From contig JAIXXB010000022.1 in assembly GCA_027490955.1 (NCBI GenBank), positions 1-64,000 of the forward strand: a DNA stretch of 64,000 bases, read 5' to 3'. The notes under the pieces are model-generated. The model searched no databases. It worked only from the letters and a program-made list of their open reading frames with translations, and was not told the DNA's origin. The stretch comes from Rhodobacter sp. GTDB lineage: Bacteria > Pseudomonadota > Alphaproteobacteria > Rhodobacterales > Rhodobacteraceae. The position numbers and the translations under genes were made by a program. Of this stretch, positions 52,457 to 61,312 are shown in pieces; position 1 is the stretch's first letter, and the number at the start of each line of letters is the position of its first letter.

Positions 52457-53754
52457 TGAGCGATGATAGATGGTCGGCCGCAAAACCCCTGCGCGTGGGG
52501 TTTGTCACATTGGCTATTTTGGTCTTTGGTTTCGGCGGATGGGCGATGCTGACCCATATTGCGGGGGCAGTCATTGCCCATGGCCAAGTTGAGGTGGAAA
52601 ACAACCGCCAAGTCGTGCAGCATCCCGATGGCGGCGTGGTGGCCGAAATCCTTGTGGTCGAGGCGCAATCCGTGAAACTAGGCGATGTGCTGATCCGTTT
52701 GGACGGCAGCCTTGCCCATTCTGAATTGGCCATCGTCGAAGGCCAGCTTTACGAGGCCATGGCCCGCCGCGCCCGCCTAGAGGCCGAGCGCGACGAAGCC
52801 GAAGCGCCAGTTTTCCCAGCCGAATTGCAACAGGCCGCCGCCCAGCGGCCCGAAGTGATGGAGTTGCTGGAAGGCCAGCGCAAACTGTTCTTCTCGCGCC
52901 TTGATACGCTGGATAAGCAAACCCAGCAGCTGCAAAAACGCGCGGCCCAGATTGCCGCACAGACCACAGGCATTGACGCGCAAATCACCGCGCTGAACAC
53001 GCAGATCGACCTTATCAACCAAGAAATGACCGATCAGAAAACCTTGCTGGCAAAGGGGCTGGCGCAAAACAGCCGCGTTCTGGCGCTGGAACGCGAGGCG
53101 GCGCAATTGCTGGGATCGGTGGGCGAGTTGACCTCCTCGCGCGCGCAGAACGAGGGACGCGGCACGGAAATCGAACTTGAATTGTTGCGCCTTGCGGCCC
53201 TGCGCCGCGAAGAGGCCAGCACCCAGTTGCGCGACATCGGCCAAACCGAATTGGAATTGATCGAACGCCGCGCCGCCCTGCGCGAACGTATCGCGCGGCT
53301 AGAGATTCGCGCGCCTGTTTCTGGGCTGGTCTTGGGCCTGCAAGTGACAAGCCCGCAATCCGTGCTGCGGCCTGCCGATCCTGTCTTGTACATCGTGCCA
53401 CAAGATCGCCCCTTGGTGATAACTGCCCGCATCTCGCCCATCCATGTGGACGAGGTGCATGTGGGCCAAGACGTGCGGTTGGTCTTTCCTGCCTTTTCAA
53501 CCCGCACGACGCCCGAAATTCATGGCCACCTTATCAGCATTTCGGCAGATGCGATTGTCGATCAGCAAACAGGCATGACCTATTACCGCGCGCAAATCGT
53601 TCTGGACGAGGGCGAGCAGGAAAAACTTTCCCACGAAACACTCTTGCCTGGAATGCCTGTGGATGCCTTTATTGCCACGGGTGCGCGCACGCCTATGGCC
53701 TATCTGCTGCAACCCTTCACCGATTATTTCCGCGCGGCCTTCCGCGAAAGCTAA
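52456..53754 (+). CDS. HlyD/PrtE family type I secretion membrane fusion protein
   Basis: This 432-residue adaptor has one N-terminal membrane helix (VGFVTLAILVFGFGGWAMLT), a biotinyl-lipoyl-like half (VVQHPDGGVVAEILVVEAQS), a long coiled coil (about residues 100-280) and the second half IRAPVSGLVLGLQVTSPQ with a beta-barrel. It bridges the ABC protein and a TolC-type outer-membrane channel. Stop and start overlap (TAATG) with the upstream gene. Confidence 0.93.
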   Translation: MSDDRWSAAKPLRVGFVTLAILVFGFGGWAMLTHIAGAVIAHGQVEVENNRQVVQHPDGGVVAEILVVEAQSVKLGDVLIRLDGSLAHSELAIVEGQLYEAMARRARLEAERDEAEAPVFPAELQQAAAQRPEVMELLEGQRKLFFSRLDTLDKQTQQLQKRAAQIAAQTTGIDAQITALNTQIDLINQEMTDQKTLLAKGLAQNSRVLALEREAAQLLGSVGELTSSRAQNEGRGTEIELELLRLAALRREEASTQLRDIGQTELELIERRAALRERIARLEIRAPVSGLVLGLQVTSPQSVLRPADPVLYIVPQDRPLVITARISPIHVDEVHVGQDVRLVFPAFSTRTTPEIHGHLISISADAIVDQQTGMTYYRAQIVLDEGEQEKLSHETLLPGMPVDAFIATGARTPMAYLLQPFTDYFRAAFRES

Positions 53755-53764
53755 GGATTTTTAG

Positions 53765-54229
53765 ATGACCCATCCCATTGACACTCGTCTGGCTGCCTTG
53801 GGCATTGCCCTGCCTGCCGCCCCGCCCCCTGCCGCCAATTATGTGCCCTATGTGATCGCGGGGAATCTGGTGCATATTTCAGGGCAAATCAGCCAAAACG
53901 CAGATGGTCTGATCAAGGGGCGCTTGGGCGAGACGATGGATGTCGCCCAAGGTGCGGCAGCCGCGCGCAGCTGTGCGATTTCGATTTTTGCCCAGCTCAA
54001 GGCCGCTGTGGGGGGGGACTTCTCGCGCGTGGTGCGGGCGGTAAAACTGGGCGGATTTGTGAATTCGACAGCCGATTTCATCGACCAGCCCAAGGTGATC
54101 AATGGCGCCTCTGACTTTCTGGTCGAGGTGATGGGCGACGCGGGCCGCCATGCACGCGCAGCTGTATCGGCCCCTTCGCTGCCCTTGGGCGTGGCTGTGG
54201 AAATTGACGCGATTTTCGAGATTTCCTAA
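53765..54229 (+). CDS. RidA (YjgF) family protein
   Basis: This 154-residue protein has the family strand pattern: NLVHISGQISQNADG, AVKLGGFVNSTADF and the C-terminal HARAAVSAPSLPLGVAVEID with the conserved Arg. RidA deaminates reactive enamine/imine intermediates such as 2-aminoacrylate. It starts 10 bp after the HlyD gene and shares a TAATG junction with the next gene, so it is cotranscribed with secretion genes. The link to secretion is not obvious. Confidence 0.9.
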   Translation: MTHPIDTRLAALGIALPAAPPPAANYVPYVIAGNLVHISGQISQNADGLIKGRLGETMDVAQGAAAARSCAISIFAQLKAAVGGDFSRVVRAVKLGGFVNSTADFIDQPKVINGASDFLVEVMGDAGRHARAAVSAPSLPLGVAVEIDAIFEIS

Positions 54230-54996
54230 TGCGCACCCTTTTGCCAGAGGCGTTTTTGCGCCTGCCCATTGCCCATCGCGCCCTACACGACCGCGCGCAG
54301 GGGCGCATCGAAAATTCACCCGCCGCAATCACAGCCGCAATCGAGGCGGGCTATGGCATAGAGATTGATGTGCAATTGTCGCGCGATGGCGTGGCGATGG
54401 TGTTTCATGACGAAACACTTGATCGGCTGACAGCCCATAGCGGTTTGGTCTGCGAAAGAACTGCGGCCGAACTGTGCCAGATTGGGCTGACAGGCGGGCT
54501 TGATTGCATCCCAACCTTGGCGCAAGTTTTGCGGCAAATCGCAGGCCGCGCGCCGCTGCTGATCGAGATCAAGGATCAAACGGGCCTGATGGCCCCCAGT
54601 GATGGGCGTCTTGAATCGGCTGTGGCGGCTGACCTTGCGGGCTATGCTGGGCCTGTGGCGCTGATGTCTTTTAACCCGCACAGCGTGGCCCATATGGCGC
54701 GGCTTTGGCCCAGTATCGCGCGCGGGCTGACCACATCCGCCTATGACCCCAAGGATTGGGCCCCCCTGCCCGCAGAAACCTGTGCGCATCTGCGCGGCAT
54801 TCCCGATTATGACCGCACCTTATCCAGCTTTATCAGCCACGAAGCTGCTGATTTGGCCCGCCCGCGCGTGGCCGAGTTGCGCGCGCAAGGGGCAAATATC
54901 CTGTGTTGGACGATCAAATCGCAGGCGGCCGAGGTGGCCGCGCGCAAATACGCCCAGAACATCACCTTTGAGCAATATCTTGCACATCTGCCTTGA
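54229..54996 (+). CDS. Glycerophosphodiester phosphodiesterase family protein
   Basis: This 255-residue GDPD-type enzyme has the catalytic His near IAHRALHD, GRIENSPAAI, GIEIDVQLSRDG and VFHDETLDRLT. It hydrolyses glycerophosphodiesters to glycerol 3-phosphate and an alcohol. No signal peptide is visible, so it should be cytoplasmic. It is coupled to the RidA gene. Confidence 0.92.
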   Translation: MRTLLPEAFLRLPIAHRALHDRAQGRIENSPAAITAAIEAGYGIEIDVQLSRDGVAMVFHDETLDRLTAHSGLVCERTAAELCQIGLTGGLDCIPTLAQVLRQIAGRAPLLIEIKDQTGLMAPSDGRLESAVAADLAGYAGPVALMSFNPHSVAHMARLWPSIARGLTTSAYDPKDWAPLPAETCAHLRGIPDYDRTLSSFISHEAADLARPRVAELRAQGANILCWTIKSQAAEVAARKYAQNITFEQYLAHLP

Positions 54997-55053
54997 CGCA
55001 GGGCGGCGCTGCTGCATCTGTCTATCAGCAGACTGCGCGCCAAAGGCCCCCTT

Positions 55054-56202
55054 GTGACCCTGACTTTGCTGGAAAACTTTGACCAAATCAGTGCCGCTGC
55101 ATGGGATACCATTGCGGGCAATAACGCAGACCTGCGCCCGATTGATCCGTTCACCACGCACCGCTTTTTAGCCGCGTTAGATGCCTCTGGCTCGACGGGC
55201 GCAGGCACGGGTTGGCAAAACCGCAGCCTGATTTTGACCACGGGCAGCGAGACAGCCGCGATGCCGCTTTATGCCAAAGGCCACAGCCAAGGCGAGTATA
55301 TCTTTGATCATGGCTGGGCCGATGCATTCCAGCGCGCAGGCGGGCGCTATTACCCCAAACTACAGGGCGCAGTGCCCTTTACCCCCGCGACAGGCCGCCG
55401 CTTTTTGGGGCCAGAGCATATGCGCAAACCGCTGATCGATGCTGCGATTGATTTGGCCGACAGCAATGGCCTGTCTAGCCTGCACATCACCTTTTGCACC
55501 GAAGACGAGGCGCTGGATTTGGCAGGGCATCGCGGCCTTTTGCATCGTATCACGCAGCAATTTCATTTTCAAAACCGCGGCTATGGCACCTTTGACGATT
55601 TTCTGGCCGATCTATCCTCGCGCAAGCGCAAGAATATCCGCAAAGAACGCGAAACCGCTGCAAGCCACGGCCTGACCATTCGCGCCCTGACGGGTGATGC
55701 CATCGAGCCCGCGCATTGGGACGCCTTTTGGCAGTTCTACCAAGATACGGGTGCGCGCAAATGGGGCACGCCCTATCTGACCCGCCGCTTTTTCAGCGAA
55801 ATTCACCAATCGATGCGGGATGATATCCTGCTGGTCTTGGCCTTTGATGGGCAAACCCCCGTTGCGGGGGCCTTAAACTTTATCGGGCGCGAGACGTTGT
55901 TTGGCCGCTATTGGGGCGCTGTGGTGGATTTGCCCTGTTTGCATTTTGAACTGTGCTATTACCGCGCCATTGATTACGCGATTGCGCATAAGATGTCGCG
56001 CGTCGAGGCGGGCGCGCAGGGCGAACATAAACTGGCACGCGGCTATCTGCCCGTTCAAACCCATTCGCTGCATTACATCGCCGATCCAAATTTTCGCGCC
56101 GCTGTGGCGCAGTATTTAACCGCCGAACGGCGCGCAGTAGACCAAGATATTGAAATTCTTACCGCATATGGCCCCTTTCGCCGCTGCGACACACAGGAGT
56201 AG
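55054..56202 (+). CDS. FemAB-like GNAT acyltransferase (DUF482 family)
   Basis: This 382-residue protein matches the peptidoglycan-biosynthesis-like FemAB_like group (PF04339 type). It has LFHRITQQFHFQNRGYGTFD-like central sequence (actual LLHRITQQFHFQNRGY), FLADLSSRKRKNIRKER and VEAGAQGEHKLARGYLP near the end. The start is GTG 55054, 57 bp after the GDPD gene, with AAAGG upstream. The substrate is unknown; the family may act on aminoacyl or acyl groups. Confidence 0.85.
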   Translation: MTLTLLENFDQISAAAWDTIAGNNADLRPIDPFTTHRFLAALDASGSTGAGTGWQNRSLILTTGSETAAMPLYAKGHSQGEYIFDHGWADAFQRAGGRYYPKLQGAVPFTPATGRRFLGPEHMRKPLIDAAIDLADSNGLSSLHITFCTEDEALDLAGHRGLLHRITQQFHFQNRGYGTFDDFLADLSSRKRKNIRKERETAASHGLTIRALTGDAIEPAHWDAFWQFYQDTGARKWGTPYLTRRFFSEIHQSMRDDILLVLAFDGQTPVAGALNFIGRETLFGRYWGAVVDLPCLHFELCYYRAIDYAIAHKMSRVEAGAQGEHKLARGYLPVQTHSLHYIADPNFRAAVAQYLTAERRAVDQDIEILTAYGPFRRCDTQE

Positions 56203-56205
56203 CCC

Positions 56206-56526
56206 ATGTCCCCCGCCCTAACACCCGAAGCACGCACAGCGCTATTGCCGCCCCTTTTGGCGGCGGGTTGGGTGAAAGAGCCCAACCGCGATGCCATCAC
56301 CAAACATCTGAAATTCAAAAATTTCTCGCAGGCTTGGGCGGCCATGTCCCGCATTGCCCTTTTGGCCGAAGCGATGGATCATCATCCCGAATGGGCAAAT
56401 GTTTACAACCGCTTAGACATCACGCTGACCACCCACAGCGCCAAGGGCCTGTCGCAGTTGGACATCACCCTTGCCCAAAAGATCGACCAGATCGCCGCTG
56501 AAATGGGCGCGGCCGTTACAGCCTAA
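56206..56526 (+). CDS. phhB: Pterin-4a-carbinolamine dehydratase
   Basis: This 106-residue enzyme dehydrates 4a-hydroxytetrahydropterin, recycling the cofactor of aromatic amino-acid hydroxylases, or serving another pterin role. The family core is AEAMDHHPEWANVYNRLDIT with its active-site His pair, and a later His follows in TTHSAKGLSQLD. It starts 3 bp after the FemAB-like gene. No phenylalanine hydroxylase gene is in the window. Confidence 0.93.
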   Translation: MSPALTPEARTALLPPLLAAGWVKEPNRDAITKHLKFKNFSQAWAAMSRIALLAEAMDHHPEWANVYNRLDITLTTHSAKGLSQLDITLAQKIDQIAAEMGAAVTA

Positions 56527-56563
56527 AATTGTTTCAAGCTGATGGCTTGGCAAGAATCGCACA

Positions 56564-56590
56564 TTATTGTATACATTTTCAAAACAATAA
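56564..56590. promoter_or_regulatory. AT-rich inverted repeat before the methyltransferase gene
   Basis: TTATTGT (56564-56570) and ACAATAA (56584-56590) are perfect arms with a 13-bp spacer. The second arm ends 14 bp before the ATG and directly precedes the GGCGAGG ribosome-binding site. In this GC-rich genome such an AT-rich palindrome stands out as a possible operator. Confidence 0.45.
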
Positions 56591-56604
56591 GGCGAGGCAA
56601 GGGC

Positions 56605-57306
56605 ATGTTGCATCGGCAAGAAGATTGGTTTTCGTTTTTCGACATCTCGGCAAAAGAAACGGAACGGGCCAAAGACCTGACGGCCGCGTCCATTGGCCCT
56701 TCGGCGGGCATGATGTCGAACGGGGATTTTTACGCCTTGGCAGCGGCATTGCTGCACCATAAACCCAAGACAATTTTTGAAATTGGCACTTATTTGGGGG
56801 CGTCTTCCAATTTTTTCCTAACGCTTTTGCCGCAAAGCCGTGTGGTTTCTATGGCCTTTATACCCGCCTCGCAGCTGAGCCCTGATATGGCCAGCGCGGA
56901 TTCGAATGCGGCCTATAACAACGATGACCTTGGCCTAGACCAAGTGGGGTCTTTGGTCAGCCCAGAAAATCGGCCGCGCTTTACCCAGTTGATCGGCGAT
57001 TCCCATGCCATTGTGGCGCGTGATTTTGTGGCGCGGCATGGGAAGATGGATTTTGTGTTCATCGATGGGGATCATTCGCGCGAAGGCGTGTCGCAAGATA
57101 CGGCTTTGGCGAAAAACCTAATCGCCGAGGCGGGCGCAATCGGCTGGCATGATGCCAACCCAAAACGCAAATACATCGGATCGCGCCTGTTCTTGGAACA
57201 GGATTTGGACCTGACGGCCTTGGCAACCGCCGACAATTATGTCGGCGGTGTCGCCTTTTGGACGGCCAAGCTGGAAAAACAACTGCTGGCCAAAGCGGCG
57301 GCTTAG
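56605..57306 (+). CDS. Class I SAM-dependent methyltransferase-like protein
   Basis: This 233-residue protein has the Rossmann motif TIFEIGTYLGASSNFFLTL, an acidic strand MDFVFIDGDHSREGV and IGWHDANPKRKYI, as in Methyltransf_24/CmcI-like O-methyltransferases. The HD pair in GWHDAN could bind a metal. The start at 56605 is preceded by GGCGAGGCAAGG. The substrate is unknown. The upstream region is unusually AT-rich, so it may have its own regulated promoter. It stands between the pterin dehydratase gene and the convergent peroxiredoxin gene. Confidence 0.78.
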   Translation: MLHRQEDWFSFFDISAKETERAKDLTAASIGPSAGMMSNGDFYALAAALLHHKPKTIFEIGTYLGASSNFFLTLLPQSRVVSMAFIPASQLSPDMASADSNAAYNNDDLGLDQVGSLVSPENRPRFTQLIGDSHAIVARDFVARHGKMDFVFIDGDHSREGVSQDTALAKNLIAEAGAIGWHDANPKRKYIGSRLFLEQDLDLTALATADNYVGGVAFWTAKLEKQLLAKAAA

Positions 57307-57336
57307 CCGCCCCTTCCTTCGTTCAAACCATCGCGA

Positions 57337-57825
57337 TTAAATCGCAGCCAGCATCGCCTCGCCGCCAGAGATTTCGCACTGGCCCGATTCCTCGCCATGG
57401 TGCATCACCTGCACCACGCCATCCACAGCATACAGCGCATAGCGCTTTGAGCGGTGGTTCAACCCGATATGAGGCAGGTGCAATTCCATATCGATCGCTT
57501 TGGTAAAGCTGGTGTCAGTATCGCCTAAAAAGGTGATGCCCGCCTTGGCCCCGCCCGTGCTATCTGCCCAAGCGCCCAAAACAAAGGGGTCATTGACCGA
57601 TAGGCAGATCACTTCGTCTACGCCCTTGGCATCAAAGCCTGCTTTGGTGCGGATAAAGCTGGGCACATGGGCGGTGGTGCAGGTACCTGTATATGCGCCA
57701 GGCAGCCCAAAAATCACCACTTTACGGCCCTTAAGTTTGGCCGCCAAATCCACCTGCTGCGGGCCATTTGCCCCCATTTGCATCAGCTTTGCATCGGGCA
57801 ATTTCGCCCCTACTTGCAGTGTCAT
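57337..57825 (-). CDS. Peroxiredoxin (Prx5 type)
   Basis: This 162-residue peroxiredoxin has the peroxidatic Cys in LPGAYTGTCTTAHVPSF (usually PGAFTPTC) and a second Cys near the C-terminus (SGQCEISGGEAMLAAI) that could be resolving. It would reduce hydrogen peroxide or organic peroxides with glutathione/glutaredoxin or thioredoxin. It is divergent from the ferredoxin reductase gene; the 75-bp gap should hold both promoters. Confidence 0.93.
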   Translation of the reverse strand: MTLQVGAKLPDAKLMQMGANGPQQVDLAAKLKGRKVVIFGLPGAYTGTCTTAHVPSFIRTKAGFDAKGVDEVICLSVNDPFVLGAWADSTGGAKAGITFLGDTDTSFTKAIDMELHLPHIGLNHRSKRYALYAVDGVVQVMHHGEESGQCEISGGEAMLAAI

Positions 57826-57900
57826 CTTGCCGCCCTTTCACGCATGTGTTTTGTCTTGCGCAATATAGTGCTTAGGCCAGATAAGGCCAGAGGGGGATTG

Positions 57901-59106
57901 ATGCGCGGTATTGTTATTGTAGGCGCGGGCCAAGCGGGCGCAGCATTGGCCGCAAAAGCGCGGGCGCTGGGATATGACGGCCCCGTCACGATCATTGGGC
58001 AAGAACCCGCGCCGCCCTATCAGCGCCCACCCTTATCGAAAGCCTATCTGATGGGGCAGATGCAGGCCGATCGCCTATGGCTGCGCAGCCCCGAATTCTA
58101 TACGGAAAACGCCATCACCCTGCGGCTTGGCCAAACTGTTTCGTCCATTGACCCCGCGGGCAAAACGATCACCGTTGCGGGCCAAAGCCTGCCTTATGAT
58201 CATCTGGCGCTGACCACAGGATCCACCCCGCGCCGCCTGCCTGCCGCCATAGGGGGGGCGCTGGCGGGGGTCTATACTGTGCGCAATTTGGCCGATGTCG
58301 ATGCGATGCAGCCCGAATTCGCAGCAGGCCGCACAGTGGTCATCGTGGGGGGCGGCTACATCGGGCTAGAGGCCGCCGCCGTGGCGCGCAAATTGGGGCT
58401 AAAGGTGCATGTCATCGAAATGGCGCCGCGCATTTTACAGCGCGTGGCCGCGCCCGAAACCTCGGCCTATATCGCGGCCATGCACCGCGCCCATGGGGTG
58501 GAGATTCACGAAGGCACGGGGTTGGATCGCATTTTGGGCCAGACCCGTGCGACAGGCGTGCGCCTGACCGATGGGCGGCAGATTGCCGCCGATTTTGTGA
58601 TTGTAGGCGTTGGGGTGACGCCCAATACCGAACTGGCGCAGGCCGCTGGCCTGACCATCGACAATGGCATTGCAACCGACGATTTTGGCTGCACATCAGA
58701 CCCAGCCATTTGGGCTGCGGGTGATTGCGCCTCGTTCCCATATCAGGGGGGGCGCATTCGGCTGGAATCGGTGGGCAACGCCATCGATCAGGCCGAAGCT
58801 GTGGCCGCCAATATGCTGGGCGCGGGTGCAGCCTATGCGGCCAAACCTTGGTTCTGGTCAGACCAATATGACTGCAAGTTGCAAATCGCGGGGCTGAACA
58901 CAGGCTATGATACCGTTGTAACCCGCGGGCCCGAGGGAGAGGCCATTTCCTTTTGGTATTTCCAAGGCGATAGGCTATTGGCTGTGGATGCCATGAACGA
59001 TCCGCGCGGCTATATGGTGGGCAAGAGGTTGATTGAACAGGGAAAATCACCTGCCAAGGCCGATGTGGCCAATACGCAGATTCCCATCAAAGACCTGCTG
59101 AATTGA
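57901..59106 (+). CDS. FAD-dependent ferredoxin reductase-like oxidoreductase
   Basis: This 401-residue flavoprotein has an FAD fold (IVIVGAGQAGAALAAKARAL), PPYQRPPLSKAYL, an NAD fold (VVIVGGGYIGLEAAAVARKL) and a C-terminal reductase domain (WSDQYDCKLQIAGL). This is the class of ferredoxin/putidaredoxin reductases and rubredoxin reductases. No P450 or ferredoxin gene is adjacent, so the partner is unknown. The start at 57901 has AGAGGGGG upstream. It overlaps rsmD by 4 bp. Confidence 0.9.
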   Translation: MRGIVIVGAGQAGAALAAKARALGYDGPVTIIGQEPAPPYQRPPLSKAYLMGQMQADRLWLRSPEFYTENAITLRLGQTVSSIDPAGKTITVAGQSLPYDHLALTTGSTPRRLPAAIGGALAGVYTVRNLADVDAMQPEFAAGRTVVIVGGGYIGLEAAAVARKLGLKVHVIEMAPRILQRVAAPETSAYIAAMHRAHGVEIHEGTGLDRILGQTRATGVRLTDGRQIAADFVIVGVGVTPNTELAQAAGLTIDNGIATDDFGCTSDPAIWAAGDCASFPYQGGRIRLESVGNAIDQAEAVAANMLGAGAAYAAKPWFWSDQYDCKLQIAGLNTGYDTVVTRGPEGEAISFWYFQGDRLLAVDAMNDPRGYMVGKRLIEQGKSPAKADVANTQIPIKDLLN

Positions 59107-59651
59107 GGATTATCGGCGGCGCATCACGCGGGCTAAAGCTGGCCGATATCGGCGCTGGCGATGCAGCCGCCCATTTGCGCCCCACCTCTGACCGCGTGCG
59201 CGAGGCCATCTTTAACCTGCTGATCAATGGCGGTTACGGCAACCCCGTGCAAGGCGCGCGGGTGCTGGATTTGTTTGCAGGCACAGGGGCCTTGGGGCTA
59301 GAGGCAATCTCGCGCGGGGCACAACACGCCACATTTGTGGAAAATGGCCGCGTGGCGCTGGCGCTGCTGACGCGCAACATCGCCCTGATGCGGGCGCAGG
59401 CCCGCACCACCATTCTGCGCCAAGACGCGCTGCGCCCCGCGCCTGTAGGCCAATACGATCTGGTTTTTCTAGACCCGCCCTATGGCAAAGCGATGGGCGA
59501 GGCGGCCCTGCCGCCGTGGCTGGCGCAGCTGAGCGATGAGGCACTAATTGTTTGGGAAGAAAGCACAGCCCCCAGCATCCCGCAGGGCTTGGAAAGCCTA
59601 GACCAACGCCGCTATGGCGACACGGTGGTCACCATCCTGCGCAAAGCCTAG
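59103..59651 (+). CDS. rsmD: 16S rRNA (guanine(966)-N2)-methyltransferase
   Basis: This 182-residue enzyme has MRIIGGASRGLKL at the start, RPTSDRVREAIFNLL, the SAM site VLDLFAGTGALGLEAISRGA and the catalytic VFLDPPYGKAM. It methylates G966 of 16S rRNA. The start is TTG 59103 overlapping the upstream stop (TTGA). Its end overlaps the convergent map gene by 4 bp. Confidence 0.95.
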   Translation: MRIIGGASRGLKLADIGAGDAAAHLRPTSDRVREAIFNLLINGGYGNPVQGARVLDLFAGTGALGLEAISRGAQHATFVENGRVALALLTRNIALMRAQARTTILRQDALRPAPVGQYDLVFLDPPYGKAMGEAALPPWLAQLSDEALIVWEESTAPSIPQGLESLDQRRYGDTVVTILRKA

Positions 59652-60469
59652 GTCAGAAACAACCCTTTGGGCGAGGTGGTGAAAATCTCGCATCCTGTGG
59701 CGGTCACGCCAACGGCATGTTCAAACTGCGCCGAAAGGGATTTATCGCGCGTGATTGCTGTCCATTCGTCGGCCAGCACTTTCGTCTCTGGCCTGCCCAG
59801 ATTGATCATCGGCTCGATGGTGAAAAACATCCCTTCTTCCAGCACAGGCCCTGTGCCCGCGCGCCCATAATGCAGCACATTGGGCGGGGCGTGGAACACG
59901 CGGCCCAGCCCGTGGCCACAAAAATCGCGCACAACCGAGCAGCGGTTTTCCTCGGCATAGGATTGAATCGCAAAGCCGATATCGCCAAAGGTATTGCCGG
60001 GCTTGACCGCCGCAATGCCCCGCATCAGGCATTCATGGGTGACCTTGATCAGCCGCTGCGCAAAGGGTTTGGCCGTGCCTGCCGTATACATGCGCGAGCT
60101 GTCGCCAAACCACCCATCGACAATCACCGTGACGTCGATGTTTAAAATATCGCCCTCTTGGATCACATCCGATGACCGCCCCGGAACCTTGCTGCCCGGG
60201 ATGCCATGGCAGACCACATGGTTGACCGAAATACAGCTGGCGTGCTGATAGCCCCGATACCCGATCGTGGCCGAGACAACGCCCAGACGTTCCACCTCGC
60301 CGCGAATGAAATCATCCAAAGCCGCGGTCGTCACCCCCGCTTTGACCAAAGGGCCAACATCATCCAAAATCTGCGCCGCGATTTGCCCCGCAGCGCGCAT
60401 TCCTGCAAAATCCGCATCTTCATAGATGCGAATACCATCTTTTGTCACGCGGCCCCGAAGATCGTCCAA
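59648..60469 (-). CDS. map: Type I methionine aminopeptidase
   Basis: This protein of about 273 residues removes the initiator Met from nascent proteins. The five metal ligands are visible: Asp residues in NIDVTVIVDGWFGDSSRMY, His in FCGHGLGRVFH, Glu in FFTIEPMINLG and Glu in LSAQFEHAVGVT. The start is uncertain. TTG 60469 has AGAGG at good spacing and gives DDLRGRVTKDGIRIYED; GTG 60448 would shorten it by seven residues. Upstream is the divergent cinA gene. Confidence 0.93.
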   Translation of the reverse strand: MDDLRGRVTKDGIRIYEDADFAGMRAAGQIAAQILDDVGPLVKAGVTTAALDDFIRGEVERLGVVSATIGYRGYQHASCISVNHVVCHGIPGSKVPGRSSDVIQEGDILNIDVTVIVDGWFGDSSRMYTAGTAKPFAQRLIKVTHECLMRGIAAVKPGNTFGDIGFAIQSYAEENRCSVVRDFCGHGLGRVFHAPPNVLHYGRAGTGPVLEEGMFFTIEPMINLGRPETKVLADEWTAITRDKSLSAQFEHAVGVTATGCEIFTTSPKGLFLT

Positions 60470-60481
60470 ATCGCACCTCTG

Positions 60482-60566
60482 CTTTGTGCGCAGGATAATG
60501 GCAATGGCAGGGATTTGCCAGTGCTGCACGATTGCCCTTGCGCATATGTGACGAAAGCGCACAAAG
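60482..60566. promoter_or_regulatory. Widely spaced 10-bp inverted repeat between map and cinA
   Basis: CTTTGTGCGC (60482-60491) and GCGCACAAAG (60557-60566) are perfect arms 65 bp apart. Each lies just upstream of one of the two divergent genes. It could be a pair of binding half-sites or a DNA loop-forming operator. Confidence 0.4.
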
Positions 60567-60589
60567 ATTGCCGAAAACAGGAGCATGAT

Positions 60590-61312
60590 ATGACCAACCC
60601 CACCGCCGCGATGCTGGTGATCGGCGACGAGATTTTGTCAGGCCGCACCCATGACACCAACACGCATTTTCTGGCGGGGGCGCTGACGGGGCGCGGTATC
60701 AGCCTGCGCGAGGTGCGCGTGGTGGCCGATGATCAGGCGGCGATTGTGGCCGCAGTGAACGCGCTGCGCGCCGCCTATAGCCATGTTTTCACCTCGGGCG
60801 GGATTGGGCCAACCCATGATGACATCACCGCCGATGCAATTGCAGCCGCCTTTGGCATTGGCATATCCCACCGCGCCGATGCCATGGCGCTGCTGACGGC
60901 CCATTACCAAAAAGTCGGGCACGAGTTTAACGCCGCGCGCCAACGCATGGCGCGCATCCCCGATGGCGCAGTATTGATTGATAACCCTGTCTCGACCGCG
61001 CCCGGATTTTCGGTGGAAAACGTGCATGTGATGGCGGGGGTTCCGTCGATTTTTCAGGCCATGGTCGCCTCGGTCTTGCCAAAACTGACAGGCGGCGCGC
61101 CGCTTTTGTCAGACAGTATCCGCGTGATGACGGGCGAAGGTGATATTGCCACAAAGTTTGCCGATATTGCCGCGCGCTACCCTGATCTGTCGATGGGGTC
61201 TTATCCCTTTGTGCGCGATGGGGCACAGGGCACGAATTTGGTCGTGCGCGGCACGGATGCGGGGCAAATCGCCGCCGCGATGGGGGATTTGAACGCGGCG
61301 TTTGCCAAATGA
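60590..61312 (+). CDS. CinA/MoaB-like molybdopterin-binding domain protein
   Basis: This 240-residue protein is a single COG1058-type domain: AAMLVIGDEILSGRTHDTNT, VFTSGGIGPTHDDITADAIA and NVHVMAGVPSIFQAMV. Full CinA proteins add a nicotinamide-nucleotide amidase domain, which is missing here. In related proteins this domain has ADP-ribose or CoA pyrophosphatase activity. CAGGAG precedes the ATG at 60590. The GNAT gene starts inside its stop codon. Confidence 0.9.
   Translation: MTNPTAAMLVIGDEILSGRTHDTNTHFLAGALTGRGISLREVRVVADDQAAIVAAVNALRAAYSHVFTSGGIGPTHDDITADAIAAAFGIGISHRADAMALLTAHYQKVGHEFNAARQRMARIPDGAVLIDNPVSTAPGFSVENVHVMAGVPSIFQAMVASVLPKLTGGAPLLSDSIRVMTGEGDIATKFADIAARYPDLSMGSYPFVRDGAQGTNLVVRGTDAGQIAAAMGDLNAAFAK

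Noticed and set aside
50720-53754. Interpretation of the ABC/HlyD pair as a bacteriocin exporter
   Set aside because: The ABC protein has no C39 peptidase domain, which favours RTX-type type I secretion.
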